A DNA stretch of 64,000 nt, taken from NCBI RefSeq assembly GCF_001638985.1, contig NW_017265150.1, forward strand, positions 186,001-250,000. Reading direction: 5' to 3'. The position numbers were made by a program, and so were the translations under genes. A model generated the notes under the pieces. That model was given only the letters and a program-made list of their open reading frames with translations, ran no database searches and was not told the origin of the DNA. The DNA is from Phycomyces blakesleeanus NRRL 1555(-). Lineage: Eukaryota; Mucoromycota; Mucoromycetes; Mucorales; Phycomycetaceae. This document shows positions 12,067 through 29,501 of this stretch, piece by piece. Every line of letters starts with the position of its first letter. Within the stretch, counting starts at the first letter, position 1.

Positions 12067-14389
12067 AGTATATCTTGTATTGAATAAAATGTTTGAAATT
12101 GTAACACTAAATAAGCCACGTGCTGTTTGAGCACAGATGTTTCCAGGACAACACAGCACACGTCTACTCTCTTACCATTTCTCTAACAGTAATTACTATT
12201 ATAAATAACTGTTGGATAGAATTAGAATGAATTATTCAAGCGAGCAAATGATCTTTACGGTTTACAACCAACAATAAAATAAAACATATATATATATATA
12301 TAATAGCTGTGGCTAGGCACAATTGAAAATCTGCTACGAAAATAACTCTAGAAACCCCGCGTTAACTACTTTCAAGGTCATTAATGGGCTCTTTATTTAC
12401 AAAAATACAACACTTCAACTATAATAAATAAAAATTGTATTTCTCAAATGTTTGACCGTTACAGCTAAATTGTTTTCAAGAAAATAATATTATATATGTT
12501 CTAGAAGAAAATAAGAAAAAGAAAAGTACTTTCAAGTATATTATGAAAAAGAACTATTGACAAATCGAAGGTCTTGCAGATAAGATAGTGCGGGCAATAA
12601 ATGAAGACCATTAGATAATTCAAAGTAAGCCCAAATCCAAGTTGTGGCGTTCTCTATTAGAAGTATAGAAGGATTCATTAACAAGCATTACATCAGAGAA
12701 TTACTGAAAAAAATAAAGCTAGTATGTATTTGAGAATTTTGGGCTATTTCTCTAGTTGTACCTACTTCATGATCTACTAAACATAATAACGACTTTTTTT
12801 TATAAGGGAGAGTATTAAATATTTGTTTCACCCTCTGAAATATAACTTTAAGCGGCTGTATCCAAAATAGTATACTGCCCAAATGAAAAACGAATAAACT
12901 TCAAAACCAAAAAATTGGCTGCTAGCGATCCTGTCGACTATATCTCCTAATAGCAATCTTAATTGACACAACTCTTGCAAGACCTTCCTTCCATCAAATA
13001 AGCTTGTCTAAAAACAAAACTCCCGTATCAATGTTACAAGCAATGGCCTTCCTTTTCTTTTTGCTTGTAATGAACTTGAAATTTCCACCAACCCTATTTA
13101 GTGTTGGGTTGTTGAGCCTCATACTGTTTTGTATAACATCTGCTGTAATTGTCTTCCGAGAATTTATAGGCACCGTTTGATTTCGCTTTGCAATTACACT
13201 TGTTTTTAGATCAAAATTTCGTAAAGTTGTGATATTTACAATTGTGTACATAATGATGCCCAATGTTAAAGGTGTTATTAATTTTATCAATAAAATGATT
13301 TTTATTGGTAGTATATATATACATATGAACTCTTCTAGTTTAACGATTATAGTCTACTTGACGGAAATGTTCTGCTCAAAGTATTGAACGTATAACAGAG
13401 AAATATTGATATATCATGTATGTATAGTTATGAATATATGTATGTAGCCGATTTTTTGTCTCAAAGCCTCCTTTGATGGTTAGGTGCATGACCTAGTGCA
13501 TTCTATGTATGGGCACCCTGATACGCCTTTACTTTAGTTAAAGTATATTATTAAAAATGAGGATGACGATAATATTTATAACATCCGGTCTATGACATCG
13601 ATTGCTTAAGGCTCTTTTCACAAGCTTGAGCACATATTCTATATCTGCCCTGATAGTGATATCTACCCACGCTAGTCTTATAATTAAACTAGCTATACAA
13701 GAGATCGCTGTCCAAAATATGCCTTTCCACTACAAAAACAAATTGACTTTTATAATATATGTGGCAGTGAGGTTGAGTGGTTAGGTCCTTATAAACGAAA
13801 AAAAATGCGCAGAATAAGAATAAAGAGTAACATTCTGTTTGCTAAGTATTTCTTCTGTGAATCTTCCAATAGAGATAGCATCTGCTTCTTTCTCCCTCTC
13901 TCCCTCTCTCTTTCTTTGGGCTGGGAACTCCTCCCCAATAACCTTTTTTCTTCATTATCGCCAAGTGTTCAACAAACGCCACCTTTCTCTGAAAGTATCC
14001 AGCCTTCCTTCTAAAGTAGAAGCTGATGTAAAGAGAAAGTAACTCTGTAAACCTTCATCCTTTATTACTTCCTCTAATGTCGCGTGTTATACGCGACGGT
14101 CAAACTAATAAATACACAAAAAAAGGAAATGAGAAATCCCGCTTTTTTTTTATTCTGGGAAAGCTTGTGCCACGGCTCTCGCACTATTTTGAAGTCAACA
14201 AGTTATTTTCATTTTTCTACACTCTGTCTTACCTGCTAAGCACAGCTTTATTTCTGCTTTCTCTTCTCCTACTGTTCTAGATTACCTAGTGCAAAAGGTA
14301 GGCTTTAAGGCGAATGATATGATCTCAGACTGACACATACCTTGAAATAGCCCGTCTCTTGTTCATATTGTGTTGAATCAGCCGCCATC
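12067..14389. other. Intergenic and PKC promoter/5' UTR region
   Basis: No complete gene is visible. A 98-codon minus-strand frame at 12994-13290 has a hydrophobic start and a Lys-rich end but no recognisable domain. A pyrimidine-rich tract (TCTCCCTCTCTCC type) at about 13885-13917 lies some 480 bp upstream of the PKC start codon. Such tracts are common in fungal core promoters, so it is a candidate promoter element of PKC. Confidence 0.5.
13885..13917 (+). promoter_or_regulatory. Pyrimidine tract upstream of PKC
   Basis: A run of about 33 nt made of C and T on the plus strand (CTTTCTCCCTCTCTCC and its continuation) lies between the coiled-coil gene and PKC, about 480 bp before the PKC ATG. 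CT-rich tracts mark core promoters in many filamentous fungi. The assignment rests only on composition and position. Confidence 0.3.
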
Positions 14390-18421
<4,032 letters not shown>

Positions 18422-18577
18422 AGAGAGCAGCGATCGTGTATAATAAAGACCTCTCGACGCATTATGATTTTTTACATTCAGAAAATAAAGAAATTCTCCG
18501 GGTATTCCCCAATTTGTCCATTCATTACTTTTCATTTTTAATTTTATTTTTTGGATTTATACTTTATACTTTATGCT

Positions 18578-19513
18578 TTATGCTTTATGCATGCGTACTC
18601 TTTCAAGGTATGCATTCCATCCTGCCTCGCGGTAACGCTTCGACTGTGCCTCCACTTCATCTGGCTTACCGTAGATACCACGACCCACGATAATCACATC
18701 ACACCCACTCTCAACAATAACTTCATGAGGAGTGCGGTACTGTTGCCCAAGACCATCACCCTTGATATCCAAACCAACACCAGGTGTCATGACAACAAAG
18801 TCCTCATCAGGATATTCGTTCATCTTGTGTTGGGCAATAAATCCGAACACGAAGTCTTTGTTGCGGCGTGCCATTTCAACAGATTCAGTAGTGTAGCTTC
18901 CCTTGGTCAAGGCACCTTTGGAAGACATCTCGGCCAGCAATAGAAGACCACGGCCGAGAGGCAAACCAACTTCTCCCAATCCCTTGATGATACCTTCACC
19001 AGGAACAGTGTGGGCGTTGGTAATGTGAGACCAAGACGCAATTTTGTAGACACCCTTTTCGTATTGGTGTTTGACGGTATTACCTATCACGGTCAGCTGT
19101 CCATGTTAACATCTCTCACACAGCTTCTGGATAAGTTGAGTGAGACTTGCCAATGTCAGCAAACTTGCGATCCTCGAAGATCAAAAAATCGTGCTTCTTG
19201 GCCAAAGCCTCGAGTTGGGCTACGAGATCTTTGTCGAAGTCTTCAACAATATCAATGTGTGTCTTTCACAAATAGTTGAGATTGCGATACAAATTGGTCA
19301 TGGTGGATTATGATTTATGAAATCTACCTTGAGTACGCAAACGTAGGGACCGACAGAATCAGCAATAGATAAAAGCTCCTTCTTAGTAGTCACGTCAACA
19401 GCCACAGAAAGGTTAGTCTTTTTACGCTCCATAAGCTCAAACAATGAGCGAGCACATGCGTTTGGGTGCTGTTCAGCTCTTTCTGTATATGACTTGTATG
19501 TGTTCAGCATCAT
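18578..19513 (-). CDS. URA3: Orotidine 5'-phosphate decarboxylase
   Basis: This enzyme converts OMP to UMP in the last step of pyrimidine synthesis; it is also called pyrG. Three exons, 19513-19328, 19262-19151 and 19083-18578, give 267 residues, the normal fungal length. The signature [10 protein letters not shown] lies around residues 91-100, with K95 as the catalytic lysine. [10 protein letters not shown] precedes it, and [20 protein letters not shown] and [19 protein letters not shown] follow, all strongly conserved in Mucorales enzymes. Intron 1 is GT-AG. Intron 2 begins with GCAAGT, so it is a GC-AG intron; no GT donor would restore the conserved [10 protein letters not shown] join. The gene converges on PKC with only 156 bp between the stop codons, so the 3' UTRs probably overlap. 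Confidence 0.96.
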
Positions 19514-22500
19514 AAAGATATATATATAAAAGAAGTAATGTGAAGACGAATAATTAAACCTTGAGTTTTGTGAATAGTCCTGTCAGGAATTGTGACCGGC
19601 TATATAGTCATAAATGATTTGGTGACTTGTTTTTTAGATCTTTAAGACTTGGCAGAATTTGTAGTGGCGCTTGAACAGCTAAAATTAAAGTAAATACAGG
19701 CACAAATCTTCTAGAATAAATCGAATTATATGAAAGTTTTGAATTTACTTGATAACTCTACTACCGAGAAGATATGGCTCAAATCATTACGATAATTGGA
19801 TTTCTATTATTATAACCCAAAAATAAAAATACGATAACTACGAACCTACGAACGCACGAGCACACAATCAACTTCGTGCGCAAGTTATGCTATGAAAAGA
19901 AGTATACAATTGCAAGAGAAATCGAATGCTTCGTGAATAGGTTAATTTTCATTTATTTGTTTTTATAAAAAAAAAATTTTCTCGCCGATTAGTACCGTTG
20001 TTCCGTGTCACAGCGTAACCCGAAGGTTAGCAGTAGGAAGTTCAGTGTGGAAACAGCACGAGATTTAGTCTTTGGAGAGAGTGTTGAACAATGTGCAAAG
20101 AGCTCGACAGAGTCTTGCCACACACACGTTTAAGTTTATGTTCTCCAGTAAGGATCATATGATTGCCGTCTTTTGGGTTTTTTATATTCAATCTCAAGTT
20201 ATATGTCAAGTTGTGGGTTTTACGGTTCTATAACTTTGCAAGATTTGCTGTTGACATTAAAAAATGTACCAGAATGGAGCAGTCACCATGTATAATTTTT
20301 TAATCTTTAAAATTTATACAGAAGAATATATTCACTTGAATATTTTGGATATTTCAAAGAAAAAAGCATTCCATTATGGATGGTATTAATGTGTTTTCAA
20401 GAATAAAAATCATCTATTTAACACTGGGACGTTTATACATTAGCTCTTATTCATTATCTGGGATATATTGTAGATGTAATCAAAAATCACGAAGCTAAAG
20501 TAAAGAATTATTGTTGTCATTGGCAAGATTTCCCTATACGTGATACGTTCTATGCCCTACCGTATCTTGAAATGAAATAAAAAGGCATAACCCAAAAATG
20601 CATTTAGGCAAAGAAGAAAAGCAAGAATTATTTACCTATCATTGACGCGTTTTGAGTTTGTATGTATGACATTACTTGTCAGAAGAAACAAATAAGAGCG
20701 AACATAATATGAAGGTAAATTACTATAGAGTAATTCGAGGAAACGAGCTCGAGAAAAAGGGAAGATTAAGAGAAAAACAGGCAAAAGAGGACCCAAAGAT
20801 ACAATAGTAGAGAAAAAAGGGCAGAGCTATCAATCTTTTGGGTACAGTATATGATTGTTAACTGCGTTTCAGACAATTAAAAATCCAGGCAAAATATTTT
20901 TTAGAAAAAGAAGTAACTAATGATTTTATTGATTTGAGCGTTTATTATTTTCTTTATACGTTTCTTTGAGGAGAGAGATGATACTGGTACATATTACATA
21001 GATGTTTATTTTGATAAGGGAAAATATACAAAAATGTATTAACAATAATTTAAATAAAATTGAAGAGAAAATGATATAGATGTCATATTAAAGCCATATA
21101 TCTAGAGTGGAGATTTTGATTTATAGAGTTATAGAAGAGATAGTATAAGTAGAATAATTGGGAATAAAGGAAAACATATTGTTATGAGAACGTGTTATGG
21201 ATGTGCCTGCAAAAGTAAATTGGCAATATACTACAAAAAAACCAGATTACAGTTTTAACTTTTCCACTTACCTGGTAAAGCCTCTGGATTTATTTGGGTT
21301 CGCGCACAGCCATGTATAGTTTAAAACTATCATCTGAACCTTTTTGTTACTTGCGGAAAAGTCGCACAAATTTATAGGAAATATTAATGCTTTTACTCGT
21401 CGTTTTTTTTTTGCTCTCCTTTGTCTTAGGCTTTGGTAATATTTTATGGTAATCGCATTGTCCTGCGTTGTACGGATTTTGCGTCTCAATTATTTTACGT
21501 AGGCATTGTCTTTCCAAGTAAACTTCACAGTCAAGTTTATATTTAAAGCAATATTTAATTCCTACATTTTGTTTCAAGTCGTTCATACGATTTATACTAC
21601 AGTGGAACTCTCCTTTTACAACATGAAGCATTCTTCCTCTGGTCTTCTTTCTTTTGGCTCGCTTCTGCTTTGTAACCCAAAGGTGCTAATCTGTGTCAAT
21701 TCAGTCATTTAGACGGTCCATTGTGGAAGGCGAGTCAGAAGTACATACAATCAAAATTTCATAAACGTCCTTTTCAGTGAGGGAAAATTCTTTTGCTATT
21801 CCTTCTACTGGATTTTTATAACAAATTAATCACAATATATCTAAAAATCGATCGTCTTTACGTAGAAGCTATAACAGTTGTTGAGATTTCTTTTATCCAT
21901 TAATATAATTTAATTGTAAAAAATTCTTACTTGCTGTGTTAGCCGAATAACTTGTCTCAAGCGATTCTACATCAGCTTTTTTTTTAGACTTTTGAGCAAT
22001 ATTGCTTTTTTCTTCAGAAGGAAACGTTTTATAACACTAAGGCAATATTGGGCAACCATTAACAAGCCAAACTGGTCCAAATTTTTCAGTTTCCACCAGA
22101 TTAAGGTTAAGAATTTACGGTATAATTTAGAATTATCAGAGAAATTGACGAGAAATTGGCGAGACCGTCGAACCAGAAGGCAAGACCCAAGTGTTATACT
22201 TCCACCAGAAATCAGCATTAACTTTCTTAATTTCTTATACCTAATAAACTATACATCAGATCATTATTCTATAAATTTGTAAAGAAAAAATAAAGTCGAA
22301 TGATATGGTGTAAACGCCATGAGCTTTGCTCACCTCTTGGACTCTATTGGACATATCGCTACAATAAATAACAGACTAAACGTGGTAAGAAGAGTTCAGA
22401 ATTTGAACTCTGCAATAATTAGTAGTTAAAGCGCTGTATTTCTCCAACAGGGATTTTTCATCGCTACATATAGGTCCCTCTCAAGTGTTGATAGCTGGCA

Positions 22501-23403
22501 ATATCTTCTTGTTATATGAACATCGTATCATGCCCCTAATTTAATTTTGCATACCATGGATTAAGGGTATTGAACAAACAGTTAACATATGCGTCTAGGT
22601 CGATAGACAATGCCACCAGGAGACGCCAGATTCCTTTGATGATGATATGCATAATTTTCAAAAGGATTGACTCAAGTTCTCATAGCTCTTGTCTAAAAGG
22701 CGGGCCTTCAGACTAGTTGGTGGTCTTATGGGATTAAAGTGTTTTGATCACAAAGATATTGGAAATGAAGTTTGTATTCTTGACAGGTCTTTCTCAAGTG
22801 CATATCAAAGCCCTAAATGTTTGTGCGTGCTTAAGCCCCTGGAATAATCACCAGACAGAGCCCTTCGCCCCAATATCAACATTGTTAGCAGTAGCATTAG
22901 CAGCAAAAAAAAAGAGGGGGCGCTTCTTTTTTTTTTCTTACAAGAGATATAGGTTTTTTTACACGTAAAAAAGATAAAAGTAAACGAGTTAAATATCACA
23001 AATAAGTTGGTGATTATTATGAGCAATGCGTATATTTAATTGTAATGTAATATCATACAGAAAATTCACGCACAATTATAACCATAAACACAGGCACGGA
23101 CAAAGGGATACACAAAGATATAGAGGTATGTGAAAAAAAGGTATATGTTTATGCACCAATTCACGTTTTTTCTTTCTTTCTTTCTTTCATTTTCATATCC
23201 CATCATTATACTATCTTTAAGTAATATACATTCATATATGTATAAGCAGTTCCCTACTGCACAGTATACACTTTGATTCCCTTTCCTTATTTATATTGTT
23301 TCGTTTGTTCCATTTTTTTTACAGTCGTAGGTTTATTTTCAAGAAAAATATATGTGCACACACACCAAATATTGATGTAGCGGTTTCATTAATCTTAATA
23401 AAC
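19514..23403. other. Intergenic, possibly with a coding relic near 21.3-22.3 kb
   Basis: The first few hundred bases upstream of 19513 must contain the URA3 promoter. Beyond that no gene is supportable. Between 21268 and 22282 there are overlapping minus-strand and plus-strand frames of 70-96 codons with somewhat more balanced composition and many basic and aromatic residues, which may be a decayed gene or element, but no domain is recognisable. A CTTT-type microsatellite lies at about 23170-23190. Confidence 0.4.
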
Positions 23404-24132
23404 TTAAAGACCCAACTTGGTGTGGCGCCAGTTGCGACGCTTGGCGTTCCAGCTAATAATAATAATAATTATGCAATATGCAATATACAATAGTTTAATA
23501 ACATTATCTACCAGACAGCCAAACAGACAGACAACAAGACAGCCAGCACACATGTATAAACTCCCCTCCACTCTTCTGTCCCTTCTTCTTCCAAGAAAGG
23601 GACTCATTCGCAATAAAATATTCTAATGTAGTATAATATAATCCAAATCCAATTCTACGCAATTGTAGAACTTACCGAATCTTGGTGTCAGTCTTGAGAC
23701 GGAACCAGTGAGGGAGAGGGCGGTTCTGCTTCTGGGCCTTACCGAGCTTGACCTTTGTTCTGAATGACTTGTTGGAAGGCTGTTTTTATGCATAAATTGA
23801 TCAAATTATTAGCCCCGGTGTGAATGTAGATTGAGAATGGAATTCCATCATGTACTACTATTTCTTTTTATTTTATTTTAATATATATATAAAATATAAA
23901 ATATATAGTATTGTATGTATATATGTATATATGCATATGTATATGTATATGTATATGTATGTATATGTATGTATGCGTGTAGTGTAGTGTATATACGTAG
24001 TATCCAAATTAAAATCGAAGCCATCCATCAATCCATCAATCCATCAATCTATTGTCTATCTTTTTTTCTTCTTCCTTTCTACTGATCCATCCATTGTCAT
24101 GATAAAATGCATATGTAGCTAATACATACCAT
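23404..24132 (-). CDS. RPL39: Large-subunit ribosomal protein eL39
   Basis: A small basic protein of the 60S subunit that lines the nascent-peptide exit tunnel. Three coding exons, 24132-24130 (ATG only), 23779-23676 and 23452-23404, give 51 residues, exactly the length of the family. The protein contains [34 protein letters not shown] and the terminal [14 protein letters not shown], all diagnostic for eL39. Intron 1 is about 350 nt and begins directly after the start codon with GTATGT. It contains (TATG)n and (ATCCATCA)n microsatellites at 23880-24055. Intron 2 is about 220 nt. Intron-rich, ATG-split starts are common in ribosomal protein genes. Confidence 0.96.
23880..24055. repeat. Compound microsatellite in the first RPL39 intron
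   Basis: AT-rich runs of TATATG and GTATGT units (about 23880-23985) are followed by four ATCCATCA-type units at about 24020-24050. All lie inside intron 1 of RPL39, between the start codon exon and the main exon. Confidence 0.8.
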
Positions 24133-24706
24133 ATCGACTGTGTTCGAAAAGAGGAGGGGCTGGGATGGGGAGCAGATTCTCAGGCCCACTTGAGCTTGGA
24201 GCCGTGGTTGCGCATCCGGCATACCAGCCAATCCGCACATTCGGAGAAATTATTATCCCCACACTGTACTTCCCACACAAAAAAAGAAAATGCTTATATA
24301 TTTATATCTACTATGTATGTCTAGTATGTATATTTTAATATGTATATTTTATTCATTTATTCATCCAAAAAATCTTGCTTATATAATAACAATAGTAATA
24401 GTAGAAGTAATGAATAGGATGTTTTGTTCTATAAAGATAAATAAATGAGTAAAAAGAAATAAGAAAGTGAACTTGCAAGTGGTATTTTTTTCTTTTGAAA
24501 AAGAGGGGGGAGTGTGAATGTAAGTCTGTGAGTGTGCGAGCGAGAGATAAATAGGAAGACGATCAATAATGTAAGGAATATAAAGAAGATGAAAGAAAGG
24601 TACAAGGCAAAAGAAGAAGAAGTTAAGGTTCAATAAATGGGTGGGGATGTGCAGGGAAACTTGAAAAGGAATAAAAAATGAATAAAATAAAAGAATAAAT
24701 TATAAT

Positions 24707-27603
24707 TTAGCAAAAGTTATTTGCAATGCCAACACAGATTAAGAAGATCAGTGTCTTGAAACGAGTATCTCCAATAAACTGGCCAATCTTTGACATCATT
24801 CTAGACATGGTGCTTGTTCGATTTGATTCATATGTCCAGCTTTCTTCTGCACTGTCGTCGTTACTGTATTGCTTGTCGGAATATAGCTGGTCGTCCATGC
24901 TCACAACAACGTTATTAGACCGGCTGCCTTCATTGCCCAAAAATCTATCACTTGAACTATTGCTCTGTGGTGATGCTGATGATAATGATGGTGATAATGA
25001 TAATTCATCTTGCTTGGTTTCTGCAAGGAGTGGAACTGATTGGTATTCAACATCCGCATTCGAACCACTTGTAGTAGTATCTCTGGCAGTAGACAATTCA
25101 ACCGGAATATGGCCACTTGTATTATTCTTGTTCTTCTTGTTGGCTCCCGAACAGATCCATTGAGTTATTTCTCCGGTGGCCTGACTCAAGTGATACGACA
25201 CGAACACAAACAACACAGTTGACAAGCCCAAGTTTACCCACCAACCCAGACCATGGGCCCACATTGGGTTTGCCAGGATAAGCAACAGACCCTGGGTATC
25301 TGCAGCGAGCCACATGTGAAATTGACCGATGAATGTCTCCAGAGAACATTTTCCAATAAACTCAAAGAATCTAGAGCTCCTGTTCCGCAGTCCGAGCGTG
25401 CAGTTACGGAGGATGGTGAATGCCAGCACAGGGATCCAGGAAATGTAGGGGTGATAGGTGTTGTAGACGAATTTGTTCGGCCGAGAGAGCTCAAACCAAA
25501 AGTACCAGATCATGGCAACACAAGAAACAACAATGGAAGCATTTTTTGCGGTAGACCAATAGGCTTTGGAGGGGAGTTTTTGTTCCGTAATCTTGATATT
25601 GAGGTATGCGATCAACATACCGACGTACACAATCCAAGCATCGAGAGCAAGTCTGAAGCGCCACTCGACGGGATTCCATTGGATATTAAAAGTGTATTCA
25701 AGACATTTGAATGCAAACTCGAGAAGGCCGGGGTAGTGGATAATCAGGGTGGTCAACATAGCCATGCCAAACATCTTGGCAAGCAAGAATGATGGAGTCT
25801 TGTTCCATTTGTTTCCAACGTACATCGTTACCCAAATGATTATGAACCAGAACGACACAAGCGGAGAGAAGTAGTAACTGAGGTAGTTTGTGTTCATGAG
25901 GTACTGAAGGACAAAGGTCAAGAGATTGAGTCGCACCATTATGCTCAAAACACGCCCGAAGCTATAATCTCCTTTCTTGTAAAAAAAGAAAAAGTGGCCA
26001 TAGCCTGTCTGGAACAAATAGGCGGCAACCAAGACTCGCACTGGGTTGTAAATGCCAGATACACTCGATGCTCCTAGGAAATGGTACACAAGGATGATAA
26101 TCTGCATCCAGCCCTTCCACTCGTCTGTCTGAGCGCGATTGAGGAAGCCTTGATCGCCGCTTTCTTTCTTCCGGAGTGTGACCAATCCAACGCCAAGCAA
26201 GAGGAGCAAAAGACCACTAAAGACGACAGGCTGAAATACCTTGTGTATTTTTCCAAACAGTTGTGTCCGATCACCGAGATACATGTACCCAACACCCAGG
26301 CCCATCGTGAGTAAAGCATACAGAACATTGTTCGAGGGCACAAGATACTTCACAAAGAACTGGTCCTGTCTCTTTTCTATGGTATGACATCAAAACAGAC
26401 AAACATTCCATAATTAGAATCTTCCTCTACAACCTTAATGTTTTTGTGATTTTGGTTTGTTGTTGTTTTTATGTTTTTGGTTTTTTTTTGGTACGTAAGT
26501 TCTCCATCAATTCTTACCATAGTTAGCCACCAAAAAGCAAAAAGGAACCCAGACTAAAGGCACCAAAAACCATACAGTTTGGAACCACTGGGGACTGGGA
26601 TAAGTGTAGCAGCAAGTGGTGTCCATAGGGAATGTTTTTGGCAACTCCTGGTTGCAACGGAAATTAAGAGCAAGTAGACCCTGGGCTTTAGTGACAGGCT
26701 GGAGAAAGTGCAAACCGTCTATGGTAGCGTTGTTTGAGGTGCTCGCAATTTCGTTCCACACATACGTAATTTTGAATGGTACTTTTGTTTTAAGTTCGGC
26801 TTCTCTCTTTTTAAGATATGCGTTCATCTGTGATATTTTTGGTGCGGTGATGGTCTTGAAACGAGGTGGCCAGAGCAGGTCATATTTTGGTGTCTCGACG
26901 GGACTGAGGAGGACAGTATCGGCAATGCGATGTTTTTCAACTGCTTTGAATACACGTTCCATCGTGGGCTTCCACACCTTAAAATAGTTCTTCTTGAGGC
27001 GACGCATGTGCCAGGTTCCTGAACCCATGACTAGCAAGCTAGGTTTTTGTTCTTTGCTCTTTCCTTCAAGAAGTTCGATCGTGCGAGTTGAATTCAGATA
27101 TGGGTCCCACCAAAAGTCGTAAACCATGCCCAGTTCTTCGAATACCATGTGCCGATCGATGTGCAATGAGCCGGTAATCTTGAAATCTCGGGACAGTTTT
27201 GCCATGGAGTAGTATTGCTCACGCATGATAGAGTCTCCAATGTAGAGCACTCGTGAATGATTGAGACATGTAGAGATTTCTTTTGGTGTATATTCGTGTG
27301 ACATACAACCCGCAGGCTGCCACTTTTGAAAAGTATCGTCGGTCCACCACCCTTTGTTAAACATTGTGTCGCACCTAGTTTTATCGGCTGGATCTAATTT
27401 ATTGTTGTTATTATTGTTATTTGTGGAAAGAAAAATGTGGGGGTTTAGATAAGAATACACATTTTACTTCTTTTCTTATGGTATCTCTTGTACTTACTCG
27501 AGACATACTGGCCAACAGAAGCAAAAATTATCAGTAAAAAACTGAATAATACACCATAGTTGAATATCTTTAGACGCATAGAAGGCGCCACATTTATACT
27601 CAT
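24707..27603 (-). CDS. CAS1: Cas1p-type polysaccharide O-acetyltransferase
   Basis: This Golgi protein is related to Cryptococcus Cas1p and animal CASD1, which O-acetylate secreted glycans or sialic acid. Three exons, 27603-27498, 27393-26518 and 26376-24707, give 883 residues. After a short cytoplasmic start there is a signal-anchor helix (about residues 12-32). The luminal SGNH/PC-esterase domain follows, with VLYIGDSIMREQYY (nucleophile S90) and DGLH (D261, H264) as the triad. The next 400 or so residues carry about ten membrane helices, the acyltransferase module. A Ser/Asp-rich, probably cytosolic tail with many acidic and phospho-acceptor residues precedes a final helix ending IGVANNFC-like near the terminus. 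In CASD1 the catalytic serine is at a near-identical position. The sugar substrate here is unknown; fucose- or glucuronate-rich wall polymers are plausible. Confidence 0.88.
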
Positions 27604-29225
27604 ATTTCTATGTTTTTAATGAATATATATGTGTGTGTATGTATATATGTATGTTGAGACTAATGTAGAAAAAGAGAGAGCAAGAGCAAGAGAAAGAGAA
27701 AGAGACTTTTCTATTCAAAAGATTCGTCTTTAGACTTATTAAATAAAAGTGAAAAAGAAATTCCGTTTGTATGCTAATTAAGAATCCAATTCCGTTCCTT
27801 GAGCTGTACTCGTCGATCTTTTTTTTCTTTTTTTCTTTTCTTGTGTATTTCTTCCCCGCTAATGTAGTGCATTGCCTTATTGGCTAGAAAGCTTACACCG
27901 TCGATCCAGGAAAGCCTAGATCCTACCAGGTAAAATCTACTAGAAAAAATACCAATATATACAAGGTAATATTCTATATATATTAATCTACAAACTTAGT
28001 TTCTCTCTAGCTTATTTAAGGTGATTGCTTCCTTTCTTTCTTTATTTGTTTCATTGTTTATTTTTATATATAAATCCATGAATGCCAAGACTTTAGGTGC
28101 GCTTGCTAGTGAGTGAGAGTGTGAGAGAGAAAAGAGAAAAAAAAAGAGAAATATTTGTATTGCTAAATAATCCAAGACCGACAAAAATCCAGATTTTGGG
28201 AATTGCCAGAATGCCCAATCTATTAGCCCTACAGTCGTACATTCCTACCTTTTTATCAAATAGAACAAGTTTATAGAAACAGAGTATGAATTATTTTAGA
28301 CTGGAATTAAAGTTGTTCCTGGACCTCTGCGATTTGATTGACCTCATCAAGTAATAAATATATTTTATATACAATAAACACAATGCCAATGATTGGCTTC
28401 TACAAAGTTAAAACGAAGATTAAAAATATACAAAGAACGCATTTGTTTTAGCTATGGACCAGATTTGGTCAATCAGATTAAGCTCAGGTAACTAATGAAC
28501 AAGATAATCCCACTCATACCCTTTCTCCATTACCGTAGTATCAATTGTATTGGCAAAATAAATGTGGTACATAATCTATTACTATATAATAGCATCCTTT
28601 GATTTCAGGGGTGCAATTGATTTTATATATATTTGCTCTAAGCAAAATAATAGTAATTAAATAGTAAACTATGATAGTTCCATCAGAGGTATGCTTTTTT
28701 CGATTTAGGTACTTAATCTTTTATAATTGCTAAATTGATTTAGCAATTCAATAAGATATATAAATATATTCTTTATTGATACTGTGAAAAAGCACATTGG
28801 GGTGTTAAAAAAACAGTCCTGAGATATACAAAGCCGCTCTTTGGATATTTTAAATCCGCTTTAAAATGTAAATCCCGATATTTTATTTTAAGACCCGCAA
28901 ATTGACGTGCGTTGTTGAATCCAAAAATTATTGATACATTCAATAGTGCTAAGCTGAAACTGTTAATAGGCCATAATAAATAAATATATATAATAATTTT
29001 TATATTTAGTAGCTAAGGCGATCATTTCCTACAATTTAGAGGCTTATCACGGGCGTTTAGGATTAAACAAGGATATCTTCAATAACTCTTACCTAAAATG
29101 GCTTAGAATATAGAAAGATTGTTGTGCACAAAATATTTATGATAAATTCTTATCGCAAGGTACCGACCTCAAAATACCAAAAACAAATAAGAAATAAATA
29201 AAAACCAAATAAAAAAAACCACCGG

Positions 29226-29256
<31 letters not shown>

Positions 29257-29501
29257 GAGGTTCATTTATATAATATAGTCTAGGCTTTATTTAACTAGTA
29301 GTTTTTCTTTTTATATTAAAGTAATAATATTTACACCAAATCTAATTAAATTCAATATTTATATATTATCTTCATTAATATATATATATATATATATATA
29401 TTTGTATATGTTTTGATTATTCGATTTGTAAAAGTACAAATGAAAAATTCTCGAAAGAAACAAAGAAAAATAGATGATTTATATATAAATATAATCATTA
29501 T
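27604..29501. other. Intergenic between CAS1 and SEC10
   Basis: No gene is seen. The part next to 27603 should be the CAS1 promoter. It has a GAGCAAGAGAAA-type purine run at about 27672-27705. The rest is AT-rich, with (TA)n runs at about 29229-29250 and 29380-29400 next to the SEC10 3' end. Confidence 0.5.

Noticed and set aside
12994..13290. 98-codon minus-strand frame with a hydrophobic start
   Set aside because: No domain, no neighbouring exons and no clear promoter or splice signals; length is not exceptional for the region.
13440..13520. tRNA-like box pattern (GGTTAGGTGCATGACC)
   Set aside because: No matching B box, no cloverleaf and no anticodon arm could be formed.
21268..22282. 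Overlapping frames suggestive of a transposase relic
   Set aside because: I could not find catalytic residues, terminal repeats or a consistent frame, so no element type can be named.
25253..25792. 179-codon plus-strand frame inside CAS1
   Set aside because: It is antisense to the membrane domain of CAS1 and has no features of its own.
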